Part shown: positions 6,915-8,976 of the stretch, one piece after another | Layout: each line of letters begins with the position of its first letter | How positions within the stretch are numbered: position 1 is the stretch's first letter | Source of the DNA: Acidobacteriota bacterium | GTDB taxonomy: Bacteria; Acidobacteriota; Thermoanaerobaculia; Gp7-AA8 | Assembly (NCBI GenBank): GCA_003222375.1 | Contig: QHVX01000069.1 | Location: 1,771-10,746, forward strand | Direction: 5' to 3' | DNA length: 8,976 bases | The notes under the pieces: generated by a model | What the model saw: only the letters and a program-made list of their open reading frames with translations | Told to the model about the DNA's origin: nothing | The model's database searches: none | Program-made: the position numbers and the translations under genes

Positions 6915-7995
6915 AACCGTGGTGATGCTCGCCGGCGATGTGATGCTGGGCCGTGGGATCGATCAGATCCAACGCCATTCGGTCGATCCGCGGATTTACG
7001 AAGACTATGTGCACTCTGCCGTCGACTACGTAAGGCTCGCCGAGCAAAAGAGCGGCCCAATTCCGCGGCGAGTTGCTCCCGAATACGTTTGGGGAGATGC
7101 GCTGTCGATCCTCCGATCGCTCGCGCCAAGCGTTCGCATCGTCAACCTCGAAACTGCGGTGACCGCCTCGGGAACGCCGTGGCCCGGAAAGGGCATTCAA
7201 TATCGAATGCATCCTGCAAACGTCGATGTCCTCACCGCCGCGCGCATCGATTGCGCGGTGATCTCGAACAATCACGTTTTGGATTGGGGACGCGAAGTCC
7301 TTCCCGACGCCCTCTCAGCGCTGCATCGCGCAGGAGTGAAGACGGCCGGTGCGGGATCGAATCTCGAAGAGGCTTCTGCGCCTGCGATCTTCGATTTGAA
7401 AGAGGGTCGCATTCTCGTTTTCGCGATGGCGCACGAAAGCGCCGGCGTGCCGTCATCGTGGGCTGCATCGCCGGCACGATCGGGCGTCAATCTCCTTCGC
7501 GATCTGTCAGGCAACGACGTCATTGCGAACATCAAGCGCTATCGAAAGCCCGGCGATCGCGTGGTGGTCTCGATTCACTGGGGCGGCAATTGGGGGTATG
7601 ACATTTCGCCGGAACAGGAGCGATTCGCGAAGACGCTCATCGATTCTGGCCTTGTCGATATCATTCATGGACATTCTTCACATCATCCAAAACGGATCGA
7701 GGTCTACCGCGGCCATCTGATCCTGTACGGCGCAGGAGATCTCATCAACGACTACGAAGGCATCGGCGGTTACGCGGAGTTCCGCTCGGAGCTCTCGCTG
7801 ATCTATCTGCCGGCGCTTTCTAAATCAGGCGCGATCGAATCGATGCTGCTCGTGCCGATGCGAATGCAGCGATTCCGACTGAATCGCGCATCGGCGGACG
7901 AGCGCGAGTGGCTTCTCCGTCTCCTCCAGCGCGAATCGCGCGGCCTTCGATTTGCGACGACGAGCGAGGGCTTGATTCTCGCGCGGCCTGATTAA
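6859..7995 (+). CDS. CapA/PGA_cap-family protein (metallophosphatase-like), possibly secreted
   Basis: This belongs to the CapA family of calcineurin-like metallophosphoesterase-fold proteins, named after a poly-gamma-glutamate capsule protein; most members have no known reaction. The 378-residue product shows the family motifs in order: AGDVMLGRG (25-33), VNLETAVT (95-102), SNNHVLDWG (136-144), VSIHWGGNWGY (237-247), HGHSSHHPKRIEVY (270-283) and LILYGAGDLIND (287-298). The Asp, Asn, His and Glu residues expected for metal binding are present. I chose the ATG at 6859 because it gives a short exportable leader, MQRQAIALFPTCLLA, directly before the domain. In-frame GTGs at 6919 and 6922 or the ATG at 6925 would give a cytosolic form with no overlap. 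From 6859 the first 56 bp are antisense to the signal-peptide region of the GH3 gene. There is no clear Shine-Dalgarno sequence. The capB/capC genes are absent, so poly-gamma-glutamate synthesis is not supported. Confidence 0.85.
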   Translation: MQRQAIALFPTCLLAADDKTVVMLAGDVMLGRGIDQIQRHSVDPRIYEDYVHSAVDYVRLAEQKSGPIPRRVAPEYVWGDALSILRSLAPSVRIVNLETAVTASGTPWPGKGIQYRMHPANVDVLTAARIDCAVISNNHVLDWGREVLPDALSALHRAGVKTAGAGSNLEEASAPAIFDLKEGRILVFAMAHESAGVPSSWAASPARSGVNLLRDLSGNDVIANIKRYRKPGDRVVVSIHWGGNWGYDISPEQERFAKTLIDSGLVDIIHGHSSHHPKRIEVYRGHLILYGAGDLINDYEGIGGYAEFRSELSLIYLPALSKSGAIESMLLVPMRMQRFRLNRASADEREWLLRLLQRESRGLRFATTSEGLILARPD

Positions 7996-8976
7996 GGGGT
8001 CACGCGAACTCCGAAGCGGATCTGTCGCGGCGTCTGCCAGGCGACCGGCTTCTGATAATTCGTGTTTGGAGCGTTCGCAGCTGTTGCGCCAGGCGGTAGC
8101 GACGCAATGTTCGCGAACGTCCAGTTCTCGTCAAAGAATGTAGCGGCTTGACGGTTCAGCGCGTTGAACGCATCGGCGAGGAGCTCCACTTTGTATCGCG
8201 ACATCGGAAGTGCATAACTCAGCCGCAGGTCGAGTGAGCTCAGTGACGGCGTTCGCTTTCGCCCGAGCGCCTCACCGCGCCGCGTCAAGAAATGTTCTCC
8301 CGGCCCGTAGAAGACATCGGCTCCCAATGACGCCAACGGAGTTCCGGACGCGTACGTGAATACCGCGCCGATGCCGAAATTAGAAAATGCCGATGTCGCT
8401 GCAATCTTCATCTGATGGCGCCGGTCTTGCGGCAACCATCCGTTGTGATTCACGCTGAAATTCGCGAGATCAAAATCGCTGAGAAAATTGGGGTCGAATT
8501 GTCCATTTTCAAATTTAAAGAGACCGTTATAGTCCCCGCGCAGTTTCGAAAAGAGGTAGCTGGCGAACCAGCTCGATCGCGTCGACCTCTGTCGAAGATC
8601 GATCTGCGCACCACGAAAATCGCGCCGCGGCTTGATCGAGGTGGCCGTGGTGTCGAACGTCATCGGATCGATAAAAAATTGCTGGGACCTCTCCGGGTTG
8701 CCGATGCAGTAGTCGCCGTCCGGGTCGCACATGAAGTCTTCGATGACAGAACCGATTTTTCTCTGAATCAGGTGAGCGCCGGCACTCATGCCGGAAGGCA
8801 ACGCCCGATCGGCTCCAACGATGACCTCATCGATGTGCTGGCCTCGAATCGAGCCGAACACGAACTCGGCGTAGTTCGGGATCAGACTCGAGCGCGGCAG
8901 GCCTTGTTGCGGAGTGACGACGGTCGGATTGGGATTGGTGTTATACGTTTGCCCACGCACTTCCGCCCCGAACATG
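7992..8976 (-). CDS. TonB-dependent receptor, Oar/CarboxypepD-regulatory type, C-terminal part (partial, 5' end outside window)
   Basis: This is the C-terminal 328 or so residues of an outer-membrane beta-barrel receptor that would import a large ligand using TonB energy. The frame is open to the right edge, so the plug, TonB box and any N-terminal carboxypeptidase-like domain are outside. Recognisable segments, numbered from the Met at 8975, are ASYLFSKLRGDYNGLF (about 137-152), LPQDRRHQMKIAATSAF (182-198), FTYASGTPLA (207-216), RTPSLSSLDLRLSYALPM (240-257), VELLADAFNALNRQ (262-275) and the closing strand TPRQIRFGVRV. All are typical of large TonB receptors from Acidobacteriota and related groups. 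The last residue is proline where barrel proteins usually end in phenylalanine. The stop codon overlaps that of the CapA gene (TTAA, 7992-7995). No SusD-like partner is visible, and the ligand cannot be told. Confidence 0.85.
   Translation of the reverse strand, partial: MFGAEVRGQTYNTNPNPTVVTPQQGLPRSSLIPNYAEFVFGSIRGQHIDEVIVGADRALPSGMSAGAHLIQRKIGSVIEDFMCDPDGDYCIGNPERSQQFFIDPMTFDTTATSIKPRRDFRGAQIDLRQRSTRSSWFASYLFSKLRGDYNGLFKFENGQFDPNFLSDFDLANFSVNHNGWLPQDRRHQMKIAATSAFSNFGIGAVFTYASGTPLASLGADVFYGPGEHFLTRRGEALGRKRTPSLSSLDLRLSYALPMSRYKVELLADAFNALNRQAATFFDENWTFANIASLPPGATAANAPNTNYQKPVAWQTPRQIRFGVRVTP

Noticed and set aside
6859..7995. Poly-gamma-glutamate capsule locus
   Set aside because: Only a CapA-like domain is present, with no CapB ligase or CapC nearby, so capsule synthesis is not supported.

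Overview
The window looks like part of a chromosome from a GC-rich, diderm (outer-membrane) bacterium. The TonB-dependent receptor of the Oar/carboxypeptidase-regulatory type, the secreted lipoprotein glycosidases and the short degenerate tandem repeats (CACAGAG and CCTTCTG units) would fit an Acidobacteriota-like soil bacterium. That placement is inference from gene style, not from a marker gene. No rRNA, tRNA, CRISPR array, transposase or phage gene is visible.

Layout: eight protein genes fill almost the whole window, and the coding strand switches at nearly every boundary. From left to right they are: (1) the N-terminal 357 residues of a XylG/RbsA-type sugar ABC transporter ATPase (minus, runs off the left edge); (2) an unrecognised 202-residue secreted protein (plus); (3) a 92-bp near-perfect palindromic element filling the gap to the next gene; (4) a XylF-like D-xylose-type periplasmic binding protein (minus); (5) a GH18 chitinase-like lipoprotein (plus); (6) a GH16 glucanase-like lipoprotein that overlaps it by ATGA (plus); (7) a BglX-like GH3 beta-glucosidase (minus); (8) a CapA/PGA_cap-family protein (plus); (9) the C-terminal part of a TonB-dependent receptor (minus, runs off the right edge). 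Gaps between genes are tiny: 38 and 28 bp between divergent starts, a 56-bp antisense overlap at a third divergent pair, and two tail-to-tail pairs that share a palindromic 4-bp stop (CTAG, TTAA). No gene-free stretch exceeds 100 bp.

Functionally, the central genes suggest a glycan-scavenging locus. GH18 (chitin or other beta-1,4-GlcNAc polymers) and GH16 (beta-1,3 or beta-1,3/1,4-glucan) would be lipid-anchored enzymes. GH3 would finish oligosaccharides in the periplasm, the XylF/XylG system would import monosaccharide, and the TonB receptor could bring oligomers across the outer membrane. Chitin plus beta-glucan is the composition of fungal cell walls, so a fungal-wall-degrading cluster is a reasonable but unproven reading.

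The most unusual observation is at 3985-4059. The N-terminus and hydrophobic signal segment of the GH16 lipoprotein are encoded almost entirely by two adjacent simple-repeat families, as if a repeat insertion at the gene junction had been turned into a secretion signal.
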